This document shows, in pieces, positions 1-11,154 of a stretch of 64,000 nucleotides of DNA. Origin of the DNA: Biomphalaria glabrata (taxonomy: Eukaryota; Mollusca; Gastropoda; Planorbidae); NCBI RefSeq assembly GCF_947242115.1, contig NC_074725.1, forward strand, positions 25,314,398-25,378,397, given 5' to 3'. Numbering within the stretch: position 1 is the first letter of the stretch; every line of letters starts with the position of its first letter. Below the pieces are notes generated by a model. That model had not been told where the DNA came from. It saw only the letters and a list, made by a program, of their open reading frames with translations, and made no database searches. The position numbers and the translations under genes are program-made.

Positions 1-49
1 TGTAAATTTTAATGTTTTAATGTAATAGCTAGGAAGTAGCACATTATTT

Positions 50-410
50 GTGTTTTATCTTTACCGCCGCATCCCTAAACAACTCTTGTATGGCCAACTA
101 AACGAAGGAAGGCGCTCGCAAGGTGGGCAAAGAAAACGCTTCAGAACCACCCTCAAAGCTTCTCTGAAGGCGTTCAGCATAGACCCAGCCACCTGGGAGA
201 CAGAGGCACATGACAGAACATCATGGCTTGGCGCTGTGAAAGCTGGCGCACAGGTTGCTGAGGAAAAGAGAACAAAGCTGGCAGAAGAAAAGCAAGGCCA
301 ATGACACTAGCTGCCCAGTGTGCAGCGGAACATGCCGGGCTCACATAGGTCTCACCAGCCACATGACGAGGCTTAAAACCCCAGTGCAAAGCCCTCAGCC
401 CCCTAGATGA
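50..410 (+). pseudogene. LINE reverse transcriptase C-terminal fragment
   Basis: The frame from ~50 reads RIPKQLLYGQLNEGRRSQGG and later FSIDPATWETEAHDRTSWLG, typical of the C-terminal tail of LINE-type reverse transcriptases common in animals. After 304 the tail continues in another frame (306-410) as CPVCSGTCRAHIGLTSHM, a C2H2-like finger, ending at TGA 408-410. One frame change separates the two parts and the 5' portion is missing. Dead LINE remnant; exact clade not resolved. Confidence 0.7.
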
Positions 411-613
411 GAATATGGTCATTATCAAACCACGATGGACGAACTATATGTACTTCTAGTGTTTTAACTAATACATTGTATTAAACGTTATTACATGTAC
501 TTAGTTTTGTAATTCACTTCATAACATTGAACCAAACCCGAACGTTTGATCTGACCGAACCAAAATCAAATCCGAACTTTATCGAACCAAACTCGAACTT
601 AAATATAACGAAC
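411..613. other. Unassigned AT-rich sequence
   Basis: No gene. It holds short imperfect repeats of the type AACCAAACCCGAAC (about 530-610). Confidence 0.6.
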
Positions 614-669
614 CATGGGCGTAGCCAGCATTTGTTTTCGGGGAGGGTTTAGGGGGGTGTTCCCCCGCC

Positions 670-670
<1 letters not shown>

Positions 671-694
<24 letters not shown>
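671..694. repeat. (TA)n microsatellite
   Basis: A run of TA dinucleotides inside repeat copy A. It continues at 1426-1440 on the other side of the 695-1425 insert. Confidence 0.85.
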
Positions 695-701
<7 letters not shown>

Positions 702-1425
702 GGGAGGACATAATATACGGGTCGGCTCAACTTGACCAAGCACCGGTCAGCAAAGGGTCAAGTTGACCTCTGCCCCGGTAGCTGAATTCCTTTTCCTGCT
801 GGCGTCCTCGATTGAAACTTGCTGCTACGCACCTACTCCAATACCACCTTGTCTGATCCTGCTGTGTTTGTCCTAAGTTCATTGTTTTGACCAAGGCTGC
901 AGGTAAACACATTTTTACTGTTTCTTGTGTATCTTATGTTCTTATTTATTTTTTATATATATCATATTGCTACCCAGGTTTTGTCCTCATTGTCGGACTA
1001 CCTTTGTTCTATTTAATTGTCATAGTTTTTGTAAGAAAAGGTAAGAGCGAAGCTCTTCAATGTATGTTAGTTTTCTATAGAACTATTTGATTTATTTTTT
1101 ATTAATTACTTTGTCATTTATTTTATTAATGTTTGGTGGTGTTCCATATCTCTCTTATGTTCATAAAAGAGATGATTGGTTCACACTATAAGATTTTCTT
1201 TTTTGTTTTTGCTTGATCTAGTATTTATACCTGATGTTGTGTTTACATTTTTTTTTACAAATTGGTCTGTTCATTTAGACCATATAATTATGTTTATTTT
1301 ATGCTCGTTAGTAATCATGTTGTATGTTTGCCTTGGCAGGTTTTTTGTGTACATTAAACTTATAATAAGCCTCCTGACTTGCTTCGTCATTTTGGTTGTT
1401 ATAATTCTGTGTCGAACCCACCACA
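695..1425. mobile_element. Candidate solo LTR fossil inside a (TA)n tract
   Basis: A 731-bp block with ends TGTAGTGGG...CCCACCACA (TG...CA, imperfect inverted) interrupts repeat copy A exactly inside its (TA)n tract. The matching copy near 13076 lacks it. This is the form expected of a solo LTR; the TA-rich flanks hide any target duplication. No coding parts seen. Family not known. Confidence 0.35.
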
Positions 1426-2229
1426 TATATATATATATATCTTTCGAAAGACGCTTTTGTGCTCTAGAATAGGTTCTTCCTGGAGCTAGTGAAAGTACTG
1501 TAGACACCCCGCCCCTTCCCAGCCACCTCTTGGCTACGTTGTTAGAATTTTGTTTGTGTAGTTAGCTTTAACTTTATATTGAAGACGTGGTATTTAGCTA
1601 CAAACCACGCTCAAATGGGTTTTGAACTCAAAATCCTATTGAGATTTTTTTTTACTTAAAGCCTTCTGGAGGGGTACAAAACCCTCTTGGCTACTTTCAT
1701 AGAATCTGGTGACTGCTGTATGCTTTAGTCGTATAATGAAAAGGGGAGTTAATCATAAAACAAAATTCGGAGGGGGTTTTAAACTCAAAATTTCCATTGA
1801 CTACGCTCATGGAATTGGGTGACTGTCGTTTGTATTATTTTTTGTTTTATAGAAGAGGGGGGTGTTTAAATCTCAAAACCCCTTGGCGGGGGATTTAAAC
1901 TCAAACCCCCCCCCCATTTTGTGCGCTACGGAAAGTGATGGTTTAGCATTAAAATCTTATCTAAAGTAAACAAAAGCAAAGCAAAAATCATTAAATTCAC
2001 ACACACACCCCCTGCGCGGGGGAAGGGAATTTCATTTCGCGGGGGGGGGGGGGAGTTGAACCCCAAGAGCCTCCCCCCAAGGGCTAAGCCCAATTAACGA
2101 AACAAACTCGAATTTTATAAAATGGAATCGACACCATTCTCTAGTTGTACCTCATAATTTCTAATGACGTCATGCCGGTCTTTGCATTTTGACATATTGA
2201 GCTTATGGAAGTAAGCTGTGTTCGCTTCT

Positions 2230-2535
2230 CTTGACGTTTATCTTATCTTATCTTATATGATACAGACGTTACTTCAAAAAAGAAGATGATTACGTCCTAC
2301 GCGTCATGCATTTAGTCATGCATATTAACCAATGACCTAAACTCCACCAAGTCACTGGTTTCCTGGCTAGCTCAGGCAACCCATTCCATGTTCTAATCAC
2401 GCTAGGAAAGAAGGAGCTTTTGTACAAATTTGTCTTAGCATATGGAACGAGGAATGTGCCTTTATCTTTGTGTCTTTCTGAGTATGTTTTAAGCTAGTGA
2501 ACAGCCATAGCTTCATTGTATTGGACCTTTTCTTT
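2230..2535 (-). pseudogene. LINE 3' fragment with TAAGA-type tail
   Basis: On the minus strand ~2450-2290 reads YAKTNLYKSSFFPSVIRTWN and GLPELARKPVTWWSLG, a motif typical of the very C-terminus of LINE reverse transcriptases (KSSFFPxxIRxWNxLP). The 3' tail is a short TAAGA repeat (plus strand ATCTTATCTTATCTTA, 2230-2255). About 65 bp next to the tail recur at 18608-18675. 5'-truncated and dead. Confidence 0.65.
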
Positions 2536-3120
2536 TGGTAGGACTGTGTGACCCTTTTTAGGGTGTTTTCTTGTCATTTATATGATCATTTTTTGTGTAA
2601 AATTGTTTAGCATTTTTTTTCTAGTTTAAGTTATTTTGTTGCATTATTTTTGTAGGGTACCAGTACAGGATAGTTAATGCCAGCATAGGATGTCATTATA
2701 GTGATGTTGATGTCTTTGAAGTCGTTGGTGTTTGCATTGAGTTATTATGACCAGTGTCGTTTTCATTGTTAAATTTCTATTGATAAAGATACTGCCAGCG
2801 TATTAATTCTATTTGTTGTTCATTTTAAATGTAGTCTAGAAACAAACTTTATGTTTCTAGATTAATACGGCATATATGTATAATACAGGTAAAATCCAGT
2901 TATGAAAAATGAGCGTACATTTTTTTACAATTGTAATATTAATATTAATGTAATGAATATCATATCTTTTTATCCATATGAATAATATGATAGTATGAAA
3001 TTAAATTTCGATATCTTTATAACTGAATTATAAACTATTACATTAACATGTTGTAAATATTCATTGTATTAAAGTCATTATTTTATTCTAAATCACCATG
3101 CACATATTTATGTTCATTAT
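2536..3120. other. No recognisable feature
   Basis: AT-rich, stop-laden on both strands; I see no gene or clear repeat. Confidence 0.6.
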
Positions 3121-6100
3121 ATGCGACTGTGTGTGTGTGTGTAGTGTATGTAAGGCTCGATTCTGTTTGTGTGTGTAGTGTATGTCAGGCTCGACTCTGT
3201 GTGACTGTCTAGTATATGCCAGGCTAAATTCTGTGTGTGTGTGTGTGCCTGTGTGATGTATGTCAGGCTCGACTCTGTGTGACTGTCTAGTATATGCCAG
3301 GCTAAATTCTGTGTGTGTGTGTGCCTGTGTGATGTATGTCAGGCTCGACCCTGTATGTGTGTGCCTGTATGATGTATGTCAGACTTGCCTGTATGTGCCT
3401 GTGTGATGTATGTCAGGCTCCACCCTCTGTGTGTGTGCTTTTATGATGTATGTCAGGTTCGATTCTGTGTGTGTGTGCTTTTGTGATATATGTCAGGCTC
3501 AAATATGTGTGCCTTAGTGATGTATGTCAGGCTCAAGTATGTGTGCCTGTGTGATGTATGTCAGGCTCAAATATGTGTGATGTATGTCAGGCTCAAATAT
3601 GTGTGATGTATGTCAGGTTCGATTCTGTGTGTGTGTGCTTTTGTGATATATGTCAGGCTCAAATATGTGTGCCTTAGTGATGTATGTCAGGCTCAAGTAT
3701 GTGTGCCTGTGTGATGTATGTCAGGCTCAAATATGTGTGATGTATGTCAGGCTCAAATATGTGTGATGTATGTCAGGCTCAAATATGTGTGATGTATGTC
3801 AGGCTCAAATATGTGTGATGTATGTCAGGCTCAAATATGTGTGCCTATGTGATGTATGTCAGGCTCAAATATGTGTGATGTATGTCAGGCTCAAATATGT
3901 GTGCCTATGTGATGTATGTCAGGCTCAAATATGTGTGATGTATGTCAGGCTCAAATATGTGTGATGTATGTCAGGCTCGACCCTGCGTGTGTGTGTGTGT
4001 GCCTGTGTGATGTATGTCAGGCTCGACTCTGTGTGTGTGATGTATGTCAGGCTCGACTCTGTGTGTGTGTATGTGTGCCTGTGTGATGTATGTCAGGCTC
4101 GACTCTGTGTGTGTGCCTGTGTGATGTATGTCAGGCTCGACTCTGTGTGTGTGATGTATGTCAGGCTCGACTCTGTGTGTGTGTATGTGTGCCTGTGTGA
4201 TGTATGTCAGGCTCGACTCTCTGTGTGTGCCTGTGTGATGTATGTCAGGCTCGACTCTGTGTGTGTGATGTATGTCAGGCTCGACTCTGTGTGTGTGATG
4301 TATGTCAGGCTCGACTCTGTGTGTGTGTATGTGTGCCTGTGTGATGTATGTCAGGCTCGACTCTGTGTGTGTGCCTGTGTGATGTATGTCAGGCTCGACT
4401 CTGTGTGTGTGATGTATGTCAGGCTCGACTCTGTGTGTGTGATGTATGTCAGGCTCGACTCTGTGTGTGTGATGTATGTCAGGCTCGACCTTGCGTGTGT
4501 GTATGTGTGCCTGTGTGATGTATGTCAGGCTCGACTCTGTGTGTGTGATGTATGTCAGGCTCGACTCTGTGTGTGTGATGTATGTCAGGCTCGACTCTGT
4601 GTGTGTGTATGTGTGCCTGTGTGATGTATGTCAGGCTCGACTCTGTGTGTGTGCCTGTGTGATGTATGTCAGGCTCGACTCTGTGTGTGTGATGTATGTC
4701 AGGCTCGACTCTGTGTGTGTGATGTATGTCAGGCTCGACTCTGTGTGTGTGATGTATGTCAGGCTCGACTCTGTGTGTGTGTATGTGTGCCTGTGTGATG
4801 TATGTCAGGCTCGACTCTGTGTGTGTGTATGTGTGCCTGTGTGATGTATGTCAGGCTCGACTCTGTGTGTGTGATGTATGTCAGGCTCGACTCTGTGTGT
4901 GTGTATGTGTGCCTGTGTGATGTATGTCAGGCTCGACTCTATGTGTGTGTATGTGTGCCTGTGTGATGTATGTCAGGCTCGACTCTGTGTGTGTGATGTA
5001 TGTCAGGCTCGACTCTGTGTGTGTGATGTATGTCAGGCTCGATTCTGTGTGTGTGATGTATGTCAGGCTCGACTCTCTGTGTGTGCCTGTGTGATGTATG
5101 TCAGGCTCGACTCTGTGTGTGTGATGTATGTCAGGCTCGACTCTGTGTGTGTGATGTATGTCAGGCTCGACTCTGTGTGTGTGTATGTGTGCCTGTGTGA
5201 TGTATGTCAGGCTCGACTCTGTGTGTGTGCCTGTGTGATGTATGTCAGGCTCGACTCTGTGTGTGTGATGTATGTCAGGCTCGACTCTGTGTGTGTGTAT
5301 GTGTGCCTGTGTGATGTATGTCAGGCTCGACTCTCTGTGTGTGCCTGTGTGATGTATGTCAGGCTCGACTCTGTGTGTGTGATGTATGTCAGGCTCGACT
5401 CTGTGTGTGTGATGTATGTCAGGCTCGACTCTGTGTGTGTGTATGTGTGCCTGTGTGATGTATGTCAGGCTCGACTCTGTGTGTGTGCCTGTGTGATGTA
5501 TGTCAGGCTCGACTCTGTGTGTGTGATGTATGTCAGGCTCGACTCTGTGTGTGTGATGTATGTCAGGCTCGACTCTGTGTGTGTGATGTATGTCAGGCTC
5601 GACCTTGCGTGTGTGTATGTGTGCCTGTGTGATGTATGTCAGGCTCGACTCTGTGTGTGTGATGTATGTCAGGCTCGACTCTGTGTGTGTGATGTATGTC
5701 AGGCTCGACTCTGTGTGTGTGATGTATGTCAGGCTCGACCTTGCGTGTGTGTATGTGTGCCTGTGTGATGTATGTCAGGCTCGACTCTGTGTGTGTGATG
5801 TATGTCAGGCTCGACTCTGTGTGTGTGATGTATGTCAGGCTCAACTTTGTGTGTGTATGTGTGTGTGTGCCTGTGTGATATATGTCAGACTTGCCTGTAT
5901 GTGCCTGTGTGATGTATGTCACTCTCCACCCTCTGTGTGTGTGCTTTTATGATGTATGTCAGGTTCGACTCTGTGTGTGTGGTGTGTGTGTGTGCCTGTG
6001 TGATGTATATGTCAGGCTCAAATATGTGTGCCTGTGTGATGTATATGTCAGGCTCAAACATATGTGCCTGTGTGATGTATATGTCAGGCTCAAATATGTG

Positions 6101-7030
6101 TGCCTGTGTGATGTGTATGTCAGGCTCAAATATATGTGCCTGTGTGATGTATATGTCAGGCTCAAATATGTGTGCCTGTGTGATGTGTATGTCAGGCTCA
6201 AATATGTGTGCCTGTGTGATGTGTATGTCAGGCTCAAATATGTGTGCCTGTGTGATGTATGTCAGGCTCGACTCTGTGTGTGTCTGATGTATTTCAGGAT
6301 CGACCCTGTGTGTGTGTGTCATATATGTCAGGCTCAACTTTGTGTGTGTATGTGTGTGTGTGCCTGTGTGATATATGTCAGACTTGCCTGTATGTGCCTG
6401 TGTGATGTATGTCACTCTCCACCCTCTGTGTGTGTGCTTTTATGATGTATGTCAGGTTCGACTCTGTGTGTGTGGTGTGTGTGTGCCTGTGTGATGTATA
6501 TGTCAGGCTCAAATATGTGTGCCTGTGTGATGTATATGTCAGGCTCAAACATATGTGCCTGTGTGATGTATATGTCAGGCTCAAATATGTGTGCCTGTGT
6601 GATGTGTATGTCAGGCTCAAATATGTGTGCCTGTGTGATGTGTATGTCAGGCTCAAATATATGTGCCTGTGTGATGTATATGTCAGGCTCAAATATGTGT
6701 GCCTGTGTGATGTGTATGTCAGGCTCAAATATGTGTGCCTGTGTGATGTGTATGTCAGGCTCAAATATGTGTGCCTGTGTGATGTATGTTTGGCTCGACT
6801 CTGTGTGTGTGTGTTTTTGTGTGATTGTATGTCAGGCTCGACTTTGTGTGTGTGTGTGTGTGTGCCTGTGTGATATATGTCTGGCTTGATTCTGTGTGTC
6901 TGTTTGATGTATGTTAGGCTCGACTGTGTGTGTGTTCCTTTGCGATGTTTACCAGGTTCGATTCTGTGTGTGTGTGATCTATATCAGGCTCGACTCTGTG
7001 TGTGTGATGTATATCAGGCTCGTTTCTACA
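3121..7030. repeat. TG-rich satellite array, ~3.9 kb
   Basis: Tandem units of ~25-40 bp around a conserved core TGATGTATGTCAGGCTC with a variable (TG)n spacer. Three zones: mixed degenerate units (3121-3960); CGACTCTGTGTG-type units (3960-5840); and CAAATATGTGTGCC-type units with TATATGTCAG (5990-6790). A ~493-bp higher-order duplication links ~5840-6300 with ~6333-6790. Long stop-free frames on both strands (up to ~300 codons) are by-products of the periodic sequence. Confidence 0.95.
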
Positions 7031-7321
7031 TTAAAAAAGAGTATACCTGTATTAGACAACTCAATATAAAATAAAATATTTACAAAATTAATTAAAGCTC
7101 AAGCCGAGTTTCGCACTTTGGCACCGTCAGCTCGATGTACCAACCACGCTACCCATTGAGCCGGAGCTCAATTCTTTATAGTTACTTTCATTACATAGAC
7201 ATCTAGAACTAGATCTAGACCTGATTTAGAACTTTTAAGATCTAGTCTAGATCTAGATTTACTTCAGTATCTAGAAGTAATCTAGATTTACGCAAAAATA
7301 TAACCAAGGCTCAGATAATCT
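7031..7321. other. AGATCT-rich spacer
   Basis: Contains many overlapping TCTAGAT/AGATCTAG words (7195-7290), a composition seen repeatedly in this window (16.2-17.2, 44.4-44.7, 46.4-46.7 kb). No gene seen. Confidence 0.6.
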
Positions 7322-7335
7322 ATTAGTAAACTGAA

Positions 7336-7813
7336 CTGTTGCACACTCCTTGGCCCACCAGGTAGGGCAAATTCCACCCACTGAACAGGCTGTAAGTTTT
7401 AATCATGCTCTGGCAATAATTTAAAAAAAACAGAAATGGAAAAGTGGTTTCAGTGCTGGGACAATTCCCCAAAAGCCCATGGAGTCTGGGAGCGCATGAG
7501 GCGCCCTGACCGCACTTCCCCGTGGTGGAGGCTGTCCAGGCCTGAGCAAGCTATTTCTCACGCCTTTGGCCAAATTTCGATTCACGGTGCCCCCGATGGG
7601 GGGAGGAAGAGGAAACCGTGCCTCATATTCTGTTTTACTGCCCCAGACTTGCTGATCTCCGTCTCGACAGGTCTGGGAAACCAAAAATTCTTGACCTGTT
7701 GGGGACATTTATGCGCTACGCAAGACAGCAGGGTTTCTATCTAGGGCTTTTGCAAGAGAGGATTTGAGCTGCTCAAGCCCTCACTCCAATGGAGTTTGAT
7801 GATGATGATGATG
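7336..7813 (+). mobile_element. LINE 3' end with (GAT)n tail and 14-bp target duplication
   Basis: Closely matches 63,600-64,000 (same LINE family): DRTSPWW, HILF and LADL are recognisable. It is 5'-truncated and has a ~45-bp internal deletion after CAAGCTAT compared with the copy at the right end of the window. It ends in GATGATGATGATGATG. ATTAGTAAACTGAA flanks it at 7322-7335 and 7814-7827, a clear target-site duplication, so this is a genuine retrotransposed copy. Confidence 0.85.
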
Positions 7814-7827
7814 ATTAGTAAACTGAA

Positions 7828-8465
7828 AGCAAATTTAAATTTAATAAACAACTCAGTTATCCGTACACAACGGCTAAACGGCTTGCTGTTCATTTTTTAA
7901 CCAAATTTAAATTACTTTAAAAAAAATTAGTTTTCACCGTGTAGTCAATGAGCTAGTAATTCATTTCTCAGCGATATACATGAACTGTTAAATTTCAAGG
8001 GAAATCGTTAGAGACGTTTATGAATCCATGTCCAGGTTCCACCTTCCGCACACACTCCAGGTACCATGAAGTTTTGACTTGAATAGAGGTATTGTAAAAA
8101 GAGCGGGCGTTATAATTCCAGATACTAGAATTCACGGGCTAAAAGTCTGTTAGTGGGATCGTTAAAATGCGGCCCGTTTTTTTGTGAAGATAAAATAAAC
8201 GAAGCTGTGCTTGGGAATAAATCAACTGTCGTATTGGGCGTGTAATGTTACTGTTAACATCAATGCTTGATCCTCTCTTCCCCCGTGGCTAACACATGAG
8301 TGCAGTATGTTTAACAATTTCAACAAGAACTAATGTATTGACACTTCCTTGTGCTTGTAAGAAGTGAGTTGTTTTCACAGCCTTCATTGGTCAACACATC
8401 ATACCTTTGATGAAGAGGCTTGCGAAGAATCTTTTCCTCATTTCACTAATCAATTTGGTGACTGT
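7828..8465. other. No recognisable feature
   Basis: Unique-looking AT-rich sequence with no gene or obvious repeat. Confidence 0.55.
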
Positions 8466-8760
8466 TATGATTTAGTTGGTTTTTTTTATTAGCCTTTGCT
8501 ACCTCTCGTGGAATTCTGGTGGCTGTAGTTTTGCTTTAGCTTTTTATTGGAGGGTGTTTAAACCTTAAAAAGTCCGCGGCTATGCTAGTGGTAAAGGGGT
8601 TTGAACCTCGGAATTCCCCCTAAAAAACAAAAAAGAAACAACTAAAAGACTACTGCAATCAAATCCCCCTTCTCGCGTGGGGGGGGGGCGAGGATATGTT
8701 GAAGGGTAGGGAGTAGGGAGTGAACCCGGACCCTCATTTTCTGGCTACGCTCATGCCCTA
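8466..8760. repeat. Degenerate ~100-bp units like those in repeat copy A
   Basis: Shares wording with 1540-1930 and 13880-14240: TGGCTACGCTCATG, TTGCTTTAG, GTTTAAACC and runs of C or G. Probably part of another decayed element of the same family. Confidence 0.4.
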
Positions 8761-8932
8761 TAATACTGCTAATATGGATGAATAATGTTTTCTCAGTAAT
8801 AAAACTATCACTCACTATTTTCTTTCCTTCACAGGATGTTACTGATCCAAGCCCCCCCCCCCCTAATTTCTCGTCTTCTCTCTTACACCCATATTTATAA
8901 AAATGAGTTCCTTAGTTCATGCCTCTACAATA

Positions 8933-9477
8933 CATAGACACAATATAGCTAATAGTTCTCTTGAAAAAGTACATAGACACACTATGACCAATAGTTCTCT
9001 TGAAAAAGTACATAGACACACTATGGCCAATAGTTCTCTTGAAAAAGTACATAGACACATATAGCCAATAGTTCTCTTGAAAAAGTACATAGACACACTA
9101 TGCCCAATAGTTCTCTTGAAAAAGTACATAGACACACTATGGCCAATAGTTCTCTAGAAAAAGTACATAGACACACTATGGCCAATAGTTCTCTAGAAAA
9201 AGTACATAGACACACTATGGCCAATAGTTCTCTTGAAAAAGTACATAGACACATATAGCCAATAGTTCTCTTGAAAAAGTACATAGACACACTATGCCCA
9301 ATAGTTCTCTTGAAAAAGTACATAGACACACTATGGCCAATAGTTCTCTAGAAAAAGTACATAGACACACTATGGCCAATAGTTCTCTAGAAAAAGTACA
9401 TAGACACACTATGGCCAATAGTTCTCTTGAAAAAGTACATAGACACACTATGGCCAATAGTTCTCTTGAAAAAGGAT
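8933..9477. repeat. 39-bp minisatellite, about 14 copies
   Basis: The unit contains AATAGTTCTCTTGAAAAAGT then ACATAGACACACTATGGCC, 39 bp. Some units are 36 bp (ACACATATAGCC), and a CTAGAAAAAG variant recurs in a fixed order, so blocks of several units were duplicated together. Confidence 0.95.
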
Positions 9478-10224
9478 GAATAAAAGTAATCGGTTCATTT
9501 TGCTGGCAAATGTTTGTTTTGTTTACATCAAATATTTGTCGAATCACATCTCATTCGTTTCTCTTCAATTTAATCAACCTATGAAAGCCCCCAGCCCTCC
9601 CTCCGTTTTCTTCTGTCTCTCCTATTTGTTTCTCTCTATTTTCAACTTCCTCCATCCCGTTCTTGTTTATTGTTGTAATAATGACGTCTATATTAATCGT
9701 CCATTGAGTTCAATGCTTCGTATTGCTTAGTGGCGTGCCAAGGAAAAACAAAACTGTTTTCTTGTCTTCCATCACCATTCAGGTCTCAAACCAGAAAAGT
9801 CGATTTGTCTTAATGGTCTAACGGCAGGACTGCTAAGTACCAGCGTTTTGTAACTGGGGTCAGAAGAAATAAAGTTTACATCAGAAATTCATTATTTTCA
9901 AATAAATGTGCTTCCTCCATAGTCAAGATTTTTTAATCTTTGGAATACTCTAAGCTGGTGAATAAATTTCGTTTTTAATTGAGACATAATCTAAATGGAA
10001 TAATTTATTACAGGGAATATTCCGTCAATATATTCATATTCAATATAATGCTTTTCTTTTCTCCGCAGAGAAAGATACAAATCAGAGAAAGATGCAAATA
10101 AGAGAAAGATACAAATAAGAGAAAAATACTAATCCATATTTTCTTTTGTTCGTTGTTTGCTTCAATCGTCAGTCAGTTTTCTTTAAAGTTCTCTTTGACG
10201 CCATCTTCTCAGTTAAATTTCTAG
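9478..10224. other. No recognisable gene
   Basis: AT-rich; a short run of GAGAAAGATAC-type repeats lies at 10068-10130. No gene seen. Confidence 0.55.
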
Positions 10225-10400
10225 CGGTCCCCGAAAGTGGAAATGCCACTTTTAGTTTTCTGTGGTCTGTCTGTCCGTCTGTCCGAAGAAAAATATTGAT
10301 AATCCGATTTTATATATATATATTTTGCAGCTTTCAAAGTTCTGGTGCCACGACTAGGTTTTTTTTTAAAGCGAACCTCAGATGGTTCTCCGCTCTCCTT
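10225..10400. repeat. Dispersed repeat copy, GTGGTCTGTCTGTCCGT type
   Basis: Shares TTAGTTTTCTGTGGTCTGTC, the GATATTGA/AATCCGA words and GTTCTGGTGCCACGACTA with 22960-23100 in the same orientation. It ends near a hairpin GACACGAATCTTCGTGTGTC (10399-10419). Probably a piece of the Helitron-like repeat at 22960-23730. Confidence 0.55.
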
Positions 10401-10410
10401 GACACGAATC

Positions 10411-10475
10411 TTCGTGTGTCATAATAATAATAATAAAAAATAATAATAATAATAATCTTTATTGTCCGTAATCTT
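10411..10475 (-). repeat. (TAA)n and LINE-type 3' end
   Basis: An ATA/TAA run is followed by TCTTTATTGTCCGTAATC. On the minus strand this looks like a LINE 3' end finishing in (ATT)n. It lies ~230 bp from the minus-strand RT fragment at 10690-11010 and may be the tail of the same broken copy. Confidence 0.45.
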
Positions 10476-10689
10476 TATCTTTATCTCAACCATAGTAGTG
10501 AATTTTATTTGGCATCCATACATGATCATAAAGAGTCCTTTGCTAACAGGCTTTTATTAGATAAGCATATATTAAGAATAGTTCGGTATTTTGTTCTTGG
10601 CATTTTTCTTGAAACTGTCTTGTCGCAAAGATCATGTCAATAGTTCCAGTCTACTTTTTGGTAGTAATCCTTATTCTAAATGATAAATG

Positions 10690-11010
10690 AGTCGAGTCAG
10701 TAGGATACGTGCGAGGATTTCCCCAGCAATAGAGAGAAGAGATATGCTTCTGTGTCTGACGCAGATTTGCTTTGCGCTAGTCTAATTGAACCATTGTGGC
10801 ATCTTGTGGTATCGTCTCTCATTTCCATATTTGCAAGAATAACTTGTGAAGTCTTTCAATCAGAGCTAATCCACCAATGTTATAGACCTCTGCAGGAATG
10901 GAGTCAGCTCCTGGGGCTGTTCCACTTGCGAGCTGTTGAATGGCAAGATCAGTTTCTTTTAGCGTAATGGTGTCAACCATTTTCTCATTTATTGATACTT
11001 GCTGTAGCAT
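10690..11010 (-). pseudogene. LINE reverse transcriptase fragment
   Basis: Minus-strand translation gives ETDLAIQQLASGTAPGADSI then PAEVYNIGGLALIERLHKLF, the conserved first RT block of LINEs (AIxxLxxGKAPGxDxIPAE). Further along come weak matches to HRSISLLSIAGEILARILL, with a frame change between the two parts. Only this block survives. Dead LINE. Confidence 0.8.
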
Positions 11011-11154
11011 GTTTTCGTTTATGATGGAAGGGGTAATGAAATTTTTTTTCGAAATGCTCAGCCAAGCGTTTCATGATTTCTTTCTAATTTTTAAATAGTT
11101 TTTTTTTACCATTAGAAAAGGAGTACAGACACTTTTATCAAGGTAACCCAACCA

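Larger units (their letters stand above)
614..2090 (+). repeat. Dispersed repeat copy A, CATGGGCGTAGCCAG type
   Basis: It starts CATGGGCGTAGCCAG, like the copy at 13076. The piece at 1437-1515 (AGAATAGGTTCTTCCTGGAG) matches 13230-13310, and 1540-1930 is built of degenerate ~100-bp units (GGCTACG, GAATTGGGTGACTGT, TTTTAAACTCAAAA) also seen at 13880-14240 and 8466-8760. The GGCGTAGCCA end resembles hAT-type termini, but no matching right end or target duplication was found. The copy is split by an insert at 695-1425. Confidence 0.5.

Noticed and set aside
3770-6889. Long Cys/Val/Met-rich open frames (up to ~296 codons) on both strands
   Set aside because: They are translations of the TG-rich satellite; open in several frames and both strands, with no start context or composition of a real protein.
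7095-7172. tRNA-like stretch on the minus strand (GGCTCAATGGGTAGCGTGGT...)
   Set aside because: Only a weak A-box-like part; no convincing B box or cloverleaf. Could be an old SINE head.
3121-9477. CRISPR-like regular repeats
   Set aside because: Units are contiguous tandem repeats without unique spacers, in eukaryotic DNA.
9810-9875. tRNA-like wording TTAATGGTCTAACGGCAGGA
   Set aside because: No B box and no acceptor stem; too weak to call.
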